NCBI GenBank assembly: GCA_964631335.1
Contig: CAZVXD010000002.1
Span: 1-42,520 of the forward strand
Length of the DNA: 42,520 bases
Reading direction: 5' to 3'
DNA from: JAFGHJ01 sp964631335
GTDB lineage: Bacteria > Hydrothermota > UBA3072
Shown here: positions 1 through 8,048 of the stretch, piece by piece
How positions within the stretch are numbered: the stretch's first letter is position 1
How the letters are laid out: every line of letters starts with the position of its first letter
The notes under the pieces: generated by a model
The model's input: the letters and a program-made list of their open reading frames with translations, nothing else
Told to the model about the DNA's origin: nothing
Database searches by the model: none
Position numbers and translations under genes: made by a program

Positions 1-47
1 TACTTTGTTTGACAACTTGTTTACCTCTTTCATTTCCGTCAACAAAT

Positions 48-78
48 CCTTTGTGCTCTTTGCGGGCTTTGTGGTTCA
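48..78 (+). repeat. degenerate intergenic repeat (TTTGTG/GTGGTTC type)
   Basis: The stretch reads as short T- and G-rich words, ctttgtg-ctctttgcggg-ctttgtggttc, directly downstream of the thioesterase stop. The same wording recurs in other spacers of this window (for example 4248-4277, 18013-18044, 29448-29466 and 39520-39568), so it belongs to a scattered intergenic repeat family and is not coding. Confidence 0.6.
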
Positions 79-81
79 GAA

Positions 82-588
82 TTAAACATCGATTTCTTCC
101 GGGTCTTTTTCCGCGGGAACGACTCTCCATTCCTGTTCTTCATAATCGAAATCCGCGATTTTTTCTATTGGCAATTTCATGTATTTACCGTAACCTTCCG
201 CCGCCACCTCTCCGTTTTTTAAAATTATCTCCCCGGTCCCCTCATATATTCGGCTCGTTTCTTTAGTAAGACGCGCTCTTACTTTTACCTCCTCATCGAG
301 CGGAACGGGTTTTTTAAAACGGACATTAAATTCCACCGTTACAAACCAGACATCCTCCTTATAATTAATAAGAATAGCCCTGCCGATTGTCTCATCCAGA
401 ATAGCCGAAATTACACCTCCGTGCAAACGACCCGGATAACCCTGATGCTCTTCTATCGGCTCAAAAATTCCCACTAATTCTTTATTTTCCAATTCATAAA
501 AATGAGCCTTAAGTCCGAGCGGGTTTTTCAATCCGCACACCAGGCACATTTTTGAATTCGGCTGTTTCCTAATGACTTTTCGTTTCAT
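82..588 (-). CDS. PaaI-type hotdog-fold thioesterase
   Basis: A 168-residue protein of the PaaI/YbgC-like hotdog thioesterase superfamily, which hydrolyses acyl-CoA thioesters in the cytoplasm. The N-terminal CLVCGLKNPLGL block (about residues 15-26) is typical of a subgroup of these proteins. It is followed by RLHGGVISAILDETIGRA (about 54-71), the hotdog helix region with the conserved HGG and the acidic residue (DE) expected at the active site. The central strand region VEFNVRFKKPVPLDEEV matches the usual beta-sheet core. The length is normal for the family plus a short acidic C-terminal tail. The ATG follows an AAGGGG ribosome site about 7 bases upstream. It is transcribed away from the NAD(P)HX repair gene and shows no operon partner. 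The substrate cannot be told from the sequence. Confidence 0.85.
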   Translation of the reverse strand: MKRKVIRKQPNSKMCLVCGLKNPLGLKAHFYELENKELVGIFEPIEEHQGYPGRLHGGVISAILDETIGRAILINYKEDVWFVTVEFNVRFKKPVPLDEEVKVRARLTKETSRIYEGTGEIILKNGEVAAEGYGKYMKLPIEKIADFDYEEQEWRVVPAEKDPEEIDV

Positions 589-686
589 CGTTAATCCCCT
601 TTCTAAAATATGGATTATTTATTGTACCGCAAGGCTATTATAAACCACACGTGTAAATACGTGGCTAATCCTTAATTACCTCTCTT

Positions 687-740
687 AATTTTTGAACTTT
701 GATTTGTAATTTTTCATTTTGCTATTTGATTTTTACATTA
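687..740 (+). repeat. 54-bp direct repeat, copy 1
   Basis: Matches 5003-5056 at 50 of 54 positions by direct comparison. It ends 7 bases before the -35 box of the promoter serving the NAD(P)HX repair gene. The second copy sits in the same position relative to the GH115 promoter. The wording is AT-rich and related to the longer inverted repeat at 17896-18044. Confidence 0.8.
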
Positions 741-747
741 ACATGTC

Positions 748-776
748 TTGACATATCCTTTAAAAAATCATAAAAT
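748..776 (+). promoter_or_regulatory. sigma70-type promoter for the NAD(P)HX repair gene
   Basis: A perfect TTGACA at 748-753 is followed by a 17-base spacer and TAAAAT at 771-776. The predicted transcription start is near 783, leaving a short leader with AGGAGG just before the ATG at 798. Confidence 0.75.
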
Positions 777-797
777 AACTAAAATACAGGAGGAAGA

Positions 798-1972
798 ATG
801 AAAGTAGCTTCCGTTTCCGAAATGAGAAAGATGGACCAAACCGCCGTAAAGAAATACGGCATAGACGAGATACTGTTAATGGAAAACGCGGGAAACGCGG
901 TTTTCTTCGCGATCGAAAAAGAAATCGGGATAAAAGAAAATAAATTTCTGATTCTCGCGGGAGGTGGTAATAACGGCGGAGACGGAATGGTAACGGCGAG
1001 GAAACTCCACTCAAACGGCGCGGAAGTTAATTTTCTTCTTCTAACGGATGAACTAAAATTAAAAGGAATAACAAAAAAGAATTTTAAAATTTTAAAAAAG
1101 ATTGGTTTATCCATCAAGAAAAAACCAAATCAAAAAGAAATACAAAAGGCGCTGAAAGAAACCGATGTCGTTGTCGACGCTATGCTGGGTACCGGTCTTT
1201 CGGGAGAAGTCAAAGGGATTTACAAAAAAGCAATCGAACTTATTAACAAATCCGGCAAAAAAGTGGTGAGTGTCGATATTCCGTCCGGCGTAAACGGGGA
1301 TACGGGTGAAATTATGGGAATCGCCGTAAAAAGCGATATAACGGTAACTTTCGGATTACCAAAAACAGGAGAATTAAACTATCCGGGATACGAATGCTGG
1401 AAAAAGCTTTATGTTTCTCATATTTCTTTTCCGCCGGTACTCTACGAAGACAAATTGATTAGAACCGCTACAAATCAGCCATTACCATTAAAGGAAAGAA
1501 ACGCGGATACACATAAAGGCTCTTTCGGAAAAGGTCTGTTTATATCGGGGGCAAAGAAGTATCTGGGAGCTCCTTACTTCTCCTCTATGTCGTTTCTTAA
1601 ATCAGGCGGAGGACTTTCTTATCTGGCGACGCCTGAATCCATTTCTTCTTCGATAGGAAAAAAAGGCAAAGAGCTCGTCCTCTTACCACAAGAAGAGACC
1701 AAAGCAGGTTCTATCTGTAAGGAAAACTTAAAGGATTTAATTGAATTTTCAAAAGAAGTAGACTTTGTTGTAATAGGCCCGGGATTATCTCTCGATAACG
1801 AAACACAGGATTTGGTTCGCTCACTCATACAAAAAATAAAAAAGCCTCTCTTAATAGACGGAGACGGATTAACTGCTTTAAAAGATAATTTAAAAATACT
1901 TAAAAAAAGAAAAAATCTGACGGTTCTCACACCTCATCCCGGAGAGTTCATAAGATTATTCGGCGGAAAGAT
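798..1972 (+). CDS. nnrD: bifunctional NAD(P)H-hydrate epimerase / ADP-dependent dehydratase, 3' end lost in assembly gap
   Basis: Repairs hydrated NAD(P)H. The N-terminal YjeF/NnrE epimerase domain (about residues 1-210) carries the signature GGGNNGGDGM (about 55-64) and an IPSGV motif (about 161-165). The C-terminal ADP-dependent (S)-NAD(P)HX dehydratase domain (YjeF_C/NnrD, ribokinase-like fold) begins near residue 235 at HKGSFGKGL. It contains VVIGPGLS, LIDGDGLTAL and VLTPHPGEF. The sequence stops at residue about 391, where 100 N begin, so the last 100 or so residues, including the end of the nucleotide-binding site, are missing. The ATG is preceded by AGGAGG and a strong promoter at 748-776. 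The frame happens to stay open through the N run into an alcohol dehydrogenase, but that is an artefact and not a fusion. Confidence 0.92.
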
Positions 1973-2072
1973 NNNNNNNNNNNNNNNNNNNNNNNNNNNN
2001 NNNNNNNNNNNNNNNNNNNNNNNNNNNNNNNNNNNNNNNNNNNNNNNNNNNNNNNNNNNNNNNNNNNNNNNN
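1973..2072. other. assembly gap of 100 N
   Basis: Exactly 100 undetermined bases, the usual scaffold placeholder of unknown true length. The left side breaks inside the NnrD domain and the right side resumes inside a medium-chain dehydrogenase. The missing C-terminus of one protein plus the missing N-terminus of the other need several hundred bases, so the real gap must be larger than 100. Confidence 0.95.
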
Positions 2073-2804
2073 TCCTGCGGAAATTGTAAGTTCTGTAATT
2101 CAGGAAAAGAGAACCTTTGTCCAACCGCGAAATTCACAGGCTGGGATGTCGACGGAGGTTACGCGGAATTTATTGTTATCGATGAAAAGTTCGCGTATCA
2201 CCTGGGAGAAAATCATTCTTTTGTGGAACAGGTGCCTTTTATGTGCGCTGGAATAACCGGTTACAGGGGTTATCGTCTCGCCGAAATCAAAAAAGGCGAA
2301 AAATTAGGTCTCTTTGGCTTCGGCCCCACCGCCGCTTTTGTCCTTCAAATCGCAAAAACGAAAGGTATAGAATGTTTCGTGGTAACAAGAAGAGAACACA
2401 ATCAAAAATCGGCAAAGGAATTGCATGCTAACTGGGTTGGGGACTATGATAAAAAGTTTCCAGTCAAGTTAGATGCCGCGATATTCTATCCTCCGGCGGG
2501 AGAGCTTATATCCTATGTCTTGTCTCTTCTCGAACCCGGGGGAAGGCTGATACTCTCCCCCATTTACATGTCCCCTATCGAGATAAAAGATTACACCGGT
2601 CTTCTCTGGATGGAGCGAAGCATTAAATCCGTCGCGAATGTAACCCGCAGGGACGGGATAGAGTTCTTAAAAATCGCAGATGAATTAAAGTTAAAATCAC
2701 GAGTAGAAACATATAACTTCGACGATATACCCGAAACTCTTATAAAAGTATCAAAAGGTGAAATTGACGGAACCGCAGTTGTTTCTTTTGAAAAACGAGT
2801 TTAA
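2073..2804 (+). CDS. zinc-dependent alcohol dehydrogenase (medium-chain family), 5' end lost in assembly gap
   Basis: The C-terminal 243 residues of a medium-chain, NAD(P)-dependent alcohol dehydrogenase. The first visible residues, SCGNCKFCNSGKENLC, are the four-cysteine structural zinc site. FTGWDVDGGYAEF and the CAGITGYRGYRL region follow. The Rossmann nucleotide-binding motif is GLFGFGPTAAFVLQIA, and the C-terminal catalytic domain has the SVANVTRRDG and GEIDGTAVVSF segments. The pattern resembles the CAD2/AdhA-like subgroup of zinc alcohol dehydrogenases. About 95 N-terminal residues, with the catalytic zinc cysteine and histidine, lie in the gap. A short palindrome, TAAAGCT-TC-AGCTTTA (2802-2817), overlaps the stop codon but has no T-run, so transcription may continue into the next gene. 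Confidence 0.88.
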   Translation, partial: SCGNCKFCNSGKENLCPTAKFTGWDVDGGYAEFIVIDEKFAYHLGENHSFVEQVPFMCAGITGYRGYRLAEIKKGEKLGLFGFGPTAAFVLQIAKTKGIECFVVTRREHNQKSAKELHANWVGDYDKKFPVKLDAAIFYPPAGELISYVLSLLEPGGRLILSPIYMSPIEIKDYTGLLWMERSIKSVANVTRRDGIEFLKIADELKLKSRVETYNFDDIPETLIKVSKGEIDGTAVVSFEKRV

Positions 2805-2849
2805 AGCTTCAGCTTTACAAAAACCACAAAAGGAGAATTTGAGGTAAGT

Positions 2850-4151
2850 ATGATGTTATATGCTATCTTAGTGATTCAGTTTCTTATAAGTCAGCAAGTG
2901 AGCTGTGCAAATTTAGCAAGAAAACTTTCTTTGTCGGAAAAATTTTCCCCAAATGCGGAACTAATTTGGAGTAGTACCTTTGAGGGGAAAATGATAGATT
3001 TTGACATCGCGAAAAAAAGTGGACATGTTGTTATTGGGGCTGTGAATAATTTAGAAGGGTCGGTATATCTCTTTTCTCCGAATGGAGAACTCTTATGGGT
3101 GAAAGAGAGTATAAAGCATTCTGAAATCGACAAGTGTGCCGGGATTAGAGTATCGATTTCTGATAACGCAGAAACCATTGGCATTTTCTGGTGGGGGGAT
3201 TACGAAAGAGAAGAAGACCAGGTTTACGATAATTCCGGAGAAAAGCTTTATTCATGTAAACATGGAATGGGAAGTGTCGGCATCGAGATTTCTCCGGGAG
3301 GAGGCTATGTAAAAGCCACAAGTCTCATGGACAAGAAGGGCAAAGAAATACTCCTGAGAAATATATTAAAAGATTTTCCAATTGAAAAACTGAGGAAGAG
3401 TATTAAGAGTATAAATAAACATATAATAAAAAAAGCAGATGGAACCTACTCAACTGAATACACATATCGATATAAAAAGATAACTAATTTCGAATTCATC
3501 TCGGAAAATGAAATTGCAGTTTTTCTTGATAGCACACTGTATCTTTATTCTTTTCCTGAGGGTGAGTTGAAATGGGAAAGCAATAAATTAGAAAAATTAG
3601 AGTCAAGAATCAGCAAAAAGATTGCACCTGTTGGACAGAATATACTTCTCGGTGATGGCAGGAAGTTGTACTGCTTTGCTAAAGACGGTAAGTTGCTATG
3701 GGAAAAAGAGTTAGATAGAAGCTTGCACTACTCTAATATCTCAACTTCAAGCGATATGAAATATATAGCGATTCATGTCAGTAAAGAAATCTTTCTTATT
3801 GATTTCGAAACAGGAGAAATCAAACTAAATGTTTCCGAACTTAAAAGTCAAGTTGGCGTTGAGAAATTATTGTGTTTAGCCGATAAGGTTTTCCTTTCGG
3901 GATATACAGGTAGTTATGTAAAAGATGCATATAAAGGTTACTGGACATATATTCTCCACTTTGATGAGAACTGGAATATTGTTGATGAATCATGGGAAAA
4001 GGGATTGATCCTTGGAAATTCCGGGTTACCGGTAATTGGCGTGTATGAAAGCGATGCGACTGGCATAACGAAGAGTGGTCATCAAAATGGAGTTTACGGA
4101 TATGAGAACTCAACTGTTTTCACTATAGATATTCTTAAATTAAAGGATTGA
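2850..4151 (+). CDS. secreted propeller-like protein of unknown function
   Basis: A 433-residue protein with an N-terminal hydrophobic signal (about residues 1-19, ending near VSCAN). The rest is beta-strand-rich with repeated blocks such as VYLFSPNGELLWVKE, LYCFAKDGKLLWEKEL and IFLIDFETGEIKL. These resemble the blades of PQQ-dehydrogenase-like or WD-type beta-propellers. That repeat pattern is seen directly, but no catalytic motif is recognised, so I assign no reaction. Two ATGs (2850 and 2853) follow GAGG at 2841-2844. The gene begins 45 bases after the alcohol dehydrogenase and may be co-transcribed with it. It could be a lipid-anchored protein if the VSC acts as a lipobox, but the residues around it are a poor match. 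Confidence 0.7.
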   Translation: MMLYAILVIQFLISQQVSCANLARKLSLSEKFSPNAELIWSSTFEGKMIDFDIAKKSGHVVIGAVNNLEGSVYLFSPNGELLWVKESIKHSEIDKCAGIRVSISDNAETIGIFWWGDYEREEDQVYDNSGEKLYSCKHGMGSVGIEISPGGGYVKATSLMDKKGKEILLRNILKDFPIEKLRKSIKSINKHIIKKADGTYSTEYTYRYKKITNFEFISENEIAVFLDSTLYLYSFPEGELKWESNKLEKLESRISKKIAPVGQNILLGDGRKLYCFAKDGKLLWEKELDRSLHYSNISTSSDMKYIAIHVSKEIFLIDFETGEIKLNVSELKSQVGVEKLLCLADKVFLSGYTGSYVKDAYKGYWTYILHFDENWNIVDESWEKGLILGNSGLPVIGVYESDATGITKSGHQNGVYGYENSTVFTIDILKLKD

Positions 4152-4247
4152 GGAGAACCACCCCGTTATAGTCGGTTTTTTTATTCGTGATTAATATTCT
4201 TTGGTGGGGATGGGGGATTAAACAAAATATAATCTTTTTGTTTTTTC

Positions 4248-4277
4248 TTTGTGCCTTTGTGACTTCGTGGCATAAAA
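4248..4277 (+). repeat. degenerate intergenic repeat
   Basis: Short wording tttgtg-cctttgtg-acttcgtggc, the same family as 48-78, immediately upstream of the promoter of the pyruvate-kinase-domain gene. Confidence 0.5.
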
Positions 4278-4281
4278 ACAT

Positions 4282-4309
4282 TTGCGAAATTCCTTTTTCT
4301 TATTAATAT
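4282..4309 (+). promoter_or_regulatory. probable promoter of the stand-alone pyruvate kinase domain gene
   Basis: TTGCGA (4282-4287), a 16-base spacer and TAATAT (4304-4309). The -10 box overlaps the left arm of the inverted repeat at 4299-4323, so a protein bound there could block transcription. Confidence 0.45.
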
Positions 4310-4323
4310 ACATTATTAATAAG
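4299..4323. promoter_or_regulatory. 9-bp inverted repeat spanning -10 box to ribosome site
   Basis: The arms CTTATTAAT (4299-4307) and ATTAATAAG (4315-4323) are perfect reverse complements around a 7-base spacer. The right arm runs into AGGAGG (4322-4327), the ribosome site for the ATG at 4332. It could be an operator or an RNA hairpin partly masking the ribosome site. Confidence 0.5.
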
Positions 4324-4331
4324 GAGGCCGT

Positions 4332-4907
4332 ATGGCAGAAATTTCCGTTAACACAGTTTATTTCAAAGAACCGGGAAAAATAAATACCGAAAGAACTTTA
4401 AAGATCGCACTAAACAGAGTTCAGGAACTCCGGCTCGAACAGATAGTTATCGCCTCGACCGTAGGATATACAGCACTGGAGGCAATGGAAGTTTTCAGAG
4501 ATTATAATCCCATAATCGTAACTCATTCTTCCGGATTTAACAATCCGAACGAACAGGAAATGCCGGAGGAAACGAGAAAACGACTCGAAGATATGGGCGC
4601 GACCGTACTGACCTGCCTGCATTCATTTGGAGGATTAGGAAGAGCCGTAAGAAAAAAATTCAACACTTACCAGCTGGACGATATAGTAGCAAACACGCTT
4701 CGTATTATGGGAGAAGGAATGAAAGTGGGATGTGAAATAACACTTATGGCTGCGGACGCTGGACTAATAAACACGAAAAAAGATACTGTTACGATTTCAG
4801 GAACAGGAAGAGGCGCAGACACAGCCCTGGTGATCAAACCGGCTAACACCCAGAACTTTTTCGACCTGCGAGTAAAAGAAATCCTCTGTAAACCCAGACT
4901 GGACTGA
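4332..4907 (+). CDS. stand-alone pyruvate kinase C-terminal (alpha/beta) domain protein
   Basis: A 191-residue protein that resembles only the C-terminal alpha/beta domain of pyruvate kinase (PK_C), without the catalytic barrel. Visible features are the IVIASTVGYTALEAMEVF helix, the IIVTHSSGFNNPNEQEMPEE segment, and a second half with a glycine-rich TISGTGRGADTALVI strand-turn. Such free-standing domains are known in archaea and many bacteria. Their role is not established: they may bind a nucleotide or sugar phosphate as the allosteric domain does, or act on another substrate. The ATG has AGGAGG four bases upstream. It forms a single-gene unit with its own promoter and a possible operator. 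The family assignment is good; the function is unknown. Confidence 0.82.
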   Translation: MAEISVNTVYFKEPGKINTERTLKIALNRVQELRLEQIVIASTVGYTALEAMEVFRDYNPIIVTHSSGFNNPNEQEMPEETRKRLEDMGATVLTCLHSFGGLGRAVRKKFNTYQLDDIVANTLRIMGEGMKVGCEITLMAADAGLINTKKDTVTISGTGRGADTALVIKPANTQNFFDLRVKEILCKPRLD

Positions 4908-4957
4908 TACTTAGGATTTTGGGATTGGGATTTAGGATTTAGTTAAAAAAAAATGGA

Positions 4958-4990
4958 GCATTTGTGCTATTCGTGTAATTCGTTGGTTCT
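4958..4990 (+). repeat. degenerate intergenic repeat (TTCGTGTAATTCGTTGG type)
   Basis: The wording catttgtgctattcgtgtaattcgttgg corresponds to the central part of the 149-bp inverted repeat at 17896-18044. It is preceded by a stutter of ggattttggga and ggatttagg, also typical of these spacers. Confidence 0.6.
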
Positions 4991-5002
4991 CTTTTTTTTT
5001 TA

Positions 5003-5056
5003 AATTTTTGAATTTTAATCTGTAATTTTTCATTTTGATATTTGATTTTTACATTA
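5003..5056 (+). repeat. 54-bp direct repeat, copy 2
   Basis: The same sequence as 687-740 with four substitutions, ending eight bases before the -35 box of the GH115 promoter. Confidence 0.8.
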
Positions 5057-5064
5057 GATTTGCC

Positions 5065-5093
5065 TTGACTTTCCCTGAAAAAACATTTATTAT
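5065..5093 (+). promoter_or_regulatory. promoter of the GH115 gene, predicting a leaderless transcript
   Basis: TTGACT (5065-5070), a 17-base spacer and TATTAT (5088-5093). Initiation is expected at about 5100-5101, only one or two bases before the ATG at 5102. No ribosome-binding sequence is visible, so translation would be leaderless or nearly so. Confidence 0.65.
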
Positions 5094-5101
5094 AAAGCGT
5101 A

Positions 5102-7990
5102 ATGAATATTAGATTTTCAAAAATAGCATTGTTACTTATTGTCCTTATCGTTTCCTGCTCGACCGTAGAAAAGGTTACCGAAACCGCGCCATACATCTCC
5201 GTCAATAGAGAAGAAGGACGCTTTCCGCTTTCAACTTCGGGAAAATCCACGCCGTTATACGTAAGTTCTGAAGATTACTCGGGGGTAATAAAAGTAGCAA
5301 AACTTTTTCAGTCGGATATCCAGAGAGTAACGGATTCCAAACCGGAAATATTTATTGGTGAAGCTCCGAATTCAAAGGAAATAGTCATAATCGGAACTAT
5401 CGGAAAAAGCAAAATAATCGACAAACTAATAGCGGATAAAAAAATAGAAGTAAAGGACATTTTAGGAAAATGGGAAACATTTATAAGACAGGTCATTGAA
5501 AACCCGTTACCGGGTGTCGAGAGAGCTCTGGTTATAATTGGGAGCGATAAACGCGGTACTATATACGGAATGTTAGATTTATCTGAAAAGATAGGCGTTT
5601 CGCCCTGGTACTACTGGGCTGATGTCCCTGTAAAGAAAAAAGAAAATCTTTATATTTCACCCGGTCGATACAGCCTGGGAGAACCGGATGTGAAATACAG
5701 GGGAATATTCATAAACGATGAAGAACCGGCTCTTGGCGGTTGGGTTCGAGAAACATTCGGCGGGTTTAACTCGAAATTTTATGAAAAAGTATTTGAGCTA
5801 ATATTACGATTAAAAGGAAACTATTTATGGCCCGCTATGTGGGGCAAGGCATTCTACGTCGATGATCCGCAGAATCCGAAACTGGCAGACGAATACGGAA
5901 TCGTAATAGGCACTTCTCACCACGAACCGTTGATGAGAGCTCACGATGAGTGGAGACGTTTCGGTGAGGGAAGATGGAATTATGAATTGAACGAAGAAAA
6001 CTTAAGGAAATTCTGGCGGGAGGGAATACGCAGAATGGACGGCTTCGAGAGCATTGTAACAATAGGAATGAGAGGCGACGGAGACGAACCCATGACAGAA
6101 GGAACCGCCATCGCGCTCCTTGAAAGAATAGTAAAAGACCAGAGAGAGATCATCGAAGAAGTAACCGGGAAGCCTGCTTCCGCCACTCCCCAGGATTGGG
6201 CTCTATACAAAGAAGTCCAGGACTATTACGATGGAGGGATGAGAGTTCCGGACGACGTAACATTACTCCTGTGCGATGACAACTGGGGCAACGTAAGAAG
6301 GCTTCCGAAGTTGAGCGATTCGCCGCGCTCAGGCGGCTACGGTATGTACTATCACTTCGATTTCGTGGGAGGACCCAGAAGCTACCGATGGTTGAATACA
6401 ATGCAAATATCGAGAATATGGGAACAGATGCACTTGTCCTACGCTTACGGAGTGGAAGAAATCTGGATTGTAAATGTGGGCGATATAAAACCCATGGAAT
6501 TACCCATCGATTTTTTCCTGGATTACGCGTGGAATCTCGAAAAATGGCCCGCTGAAAAACTGCCTGAATATACAAAACTCTGGGCGGAACAGCAATTTGG
6601 CGAAAAATACGCAACAGAAACCGCGGAAATTTTAAATAAGTACACAAAATACAATTCACGCAGAAAGCCCGAGTCAATAGATTCTACGACTTACAGCCTT
6701 ATCGACTACAGAGAAGCGGAAAGAGTTGTTTCTGATTACAATAAAATAGCTCGAAAGGCTGAAAATATCTACCAAGAATTACCTTCCGAATATAAAGACG
6801 CTTATTACCAGCTGGTATTGTTCCCCGCAAAAGCGTGCGCGAATCTAAATGAAATGCATGTTACTGTAGGGAAAAATTATTTATACGCCAGACAGGGACG
6901 CGCGGCAACAAACATGCTGGCAGATAAAGTCAGAAAATTATTTCAAAAAGACGCGGAACTGACAGAATATTATAATAATAAATTAGCAAACGGAAAATGG
7001 AACCACATGATGTCTCAAACCCATATAGGATACACAAGCTGGGATAATCCTCCTAAAAACATAATGCCGCCGGTTAAAGAAATAAAAGTCCCGAATATTA
7101 GAGAAATGGGAGTGGCAGTCGAAGGATCGGATAAATGGTGGCCAGCGGAGGAATGCGAAGCTGTATTACCTGAGTTTGATATATACAATAAGCAAAAATA
7201 CTACATAGAAATATTCAATAGAGGAAAAATCCCTTTCGAATATAACATTGAATGTGAAGAACCCTGGGTAATAATATCAGAAGAAAAAGGAGATATCGAT
7301 AAGGAAAAACGCATCTGGATAGAAATAGACTGGGACAAAGTTCCGCCAGGGAAAAATTCCGCTTCGATCAAAATATCAGGGAATGACACAAAGGTTACCG
7401 TCAAAGCAAAAACCAATAATCCGGAATTACCCGGAGTGAAAAAAACAGAAGGTTTTGTGGAGAATAACGGTTATGTTTCTATGGAAGCCGTACACTATAC
7501 CCGTAAGGTCGAAAACAAAGGTATCGCCTGGTTAACAATTCTCAACTTGGGACGTACTCTTTCGGGGATAACACCAATACCTGTTACAGCAGACCGCCAG
7601 ACACCCGGAGGCAATAGTTCTCGTTTAGAATATAAAATGTATTTGTTTAATAGCGGAAAAGTCAGAGTAAAAGCTTATTTCTCGCCCACGCAGAATTTCC
7701 ATAACACCGAGGGACTTCATTACGGAATATCCTTTGACAACCAACAACCCCAGATAATAAACATTCATAAAAACGATACCATTCCCGACTGGAAATATCC
7801 GCCTGAATGGAATCAGGCTGTAATGGAAAACATAAAGATTTTAACCTCTGAACACTCGATAGAAAATCCGGGCGAACACAATTTAAAATTCTGGATGGTC
7901 GACCCGGGATTGGTTCTTCAAAAAATAGTCGTAGAAACAAAAGAAATTCCGGGCTCCTATCTCGGTCCCCCGGAAAGTTTTCACAAATAA
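5102..7990 (+). CDS. GH115 alpha-glucuronidase lipoprotein
   Basis: A 962-residue glycoside hydrolase family 115 enzyme. The family removes (4-O-methyl)glucuronic acid side groups from xylan, including internal ones. A lipoprotein signal is visible (hydrophobic residues 8-17, lipobox IVSC, Cys19, then Ser), pointing to the outer membrane. Next comes the N-terminal alpha/beta domain (about 45-195, with VIIGSDKRGTIYGMLDLSE) and the barrel, starting at KYRGIFINDEEPALGGW (about 199-215). The barrel includes LKGNYLWPAMWGKAF, IVIGTSHHEPLMRAHDEW, MRGDGDEPM and LCDDNWGNVR. The C-terminal region (about 640-960) has the beta-sandwich parts found in full-length GH115 proteins. The length is normal for the family. 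The start is fixed by the signal peptide and lies right after a promoter with no leader. It converges on xylA and shares a terminator with it. Confidence 0.93.
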   Translation: MNIRFSKIALLLIVLIVSCSTVEKVTETAPYISVNREEGRFPLSTSGKSTPLYVSSEDYSGVIKVAKLFQSDIQRVTDSKPEIFIGEAPNSKEIVIIGTIGKSKIIDKLIADKKIEVKDILGKWETFIRQVIENPLPGVERALVIIGSDKRGTIYGMLDLSEKIGVSPWYYWADVPVKKKENLYISPGRYSLGEPDVKYRGIFINDEEPALGGWVRETFGGFNSKFYEKVFELILRLKGNYLWPAMWGKAFYVDDPQNPKLADEYGIVIGTSHHEPLMRAHDEWRRFGEGRWNYELNEENLRKFWREGIRRMDGFESIVTIGMRGDGDEPMTEGTAIALLERIVKDQREIIEEVTGKPASATPQDWALYKEVQDYYDGGMRVPDDVTLLLCDDNWGNVRRLPKLSDSPRSGGYGMYYHFDFVGGPRSYRWLNTMQISRIWEQMHLSYAYGVEEIWIVNVGDIKPMELPIDFFLDYAWNLEKWPAEKLPEYTKLWAEQQFGEKYATETAEILNKYTKYNSRRKPESIDSTTYSLIDYREAERVVSDYNKIARKAENIYQELPSEYKDAYYQLVLFPAKACANLNEMHVTVGKNYLYARQGRAATNMLADKVRKLFQKDAELTEYYNNKLANGKWNHMMSQTHIGYTSWDNPPKNIMPPVKEIKVPNIREMGVAVEGSDKWWPAEECEAVLPEFDIYNKQKYYIEIFNRGKIPFEYNIECEEPWVIISEEKGDIDKEKRIWIEIDWDKVPPGKNSASIKISGNDTKVTVKAKTNNPELPGVKKTEGFVENNGYVSMEAVHYTRKVENKGIAWLTILNLGRTLSGITPIPVTADRQTPGGNSSRLEYKMYLFNSGKVRVKAYFSPTQNFHNTEGLHYGISFDNQQPQIINIHKNDTIPDWKYPPEWNQAVMENIKILTSEHSIENPGEHNLKFWMVDPGLVLQKIVVETKEIPGSYLGPPESFHK

Positions 7991-8024
7991 AAAAAACCCC
8001 ACTGGTTTTCAGCGGGGTTTTTTT
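7990..8024. terminator. bidirectional terminator between GH115 and xylA
   Basis: The stem AAAAAACCCC plus CTG (7991-8004) pairs with CAG plus GGGGTTTTTT (8010-8023) around a loop, with one internal A-C mismatch. The T-run on the plus strand and the A-run at the left (T-run on the minus strand) let it work for both converging genes. Confidence 0.85.
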
Positions 8025-8048
8025 ATTTATAAGAAATCTGAAATCTCT

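Noticed and set aside
798..2804. Single 668-residue fusion of NAD(P)HX repair enzyme and alcohol dehydrogenase
   Set aside because: It crosses 100 N, and both halves lack large parts of their families. Annotated as two truncated genes and a gap.
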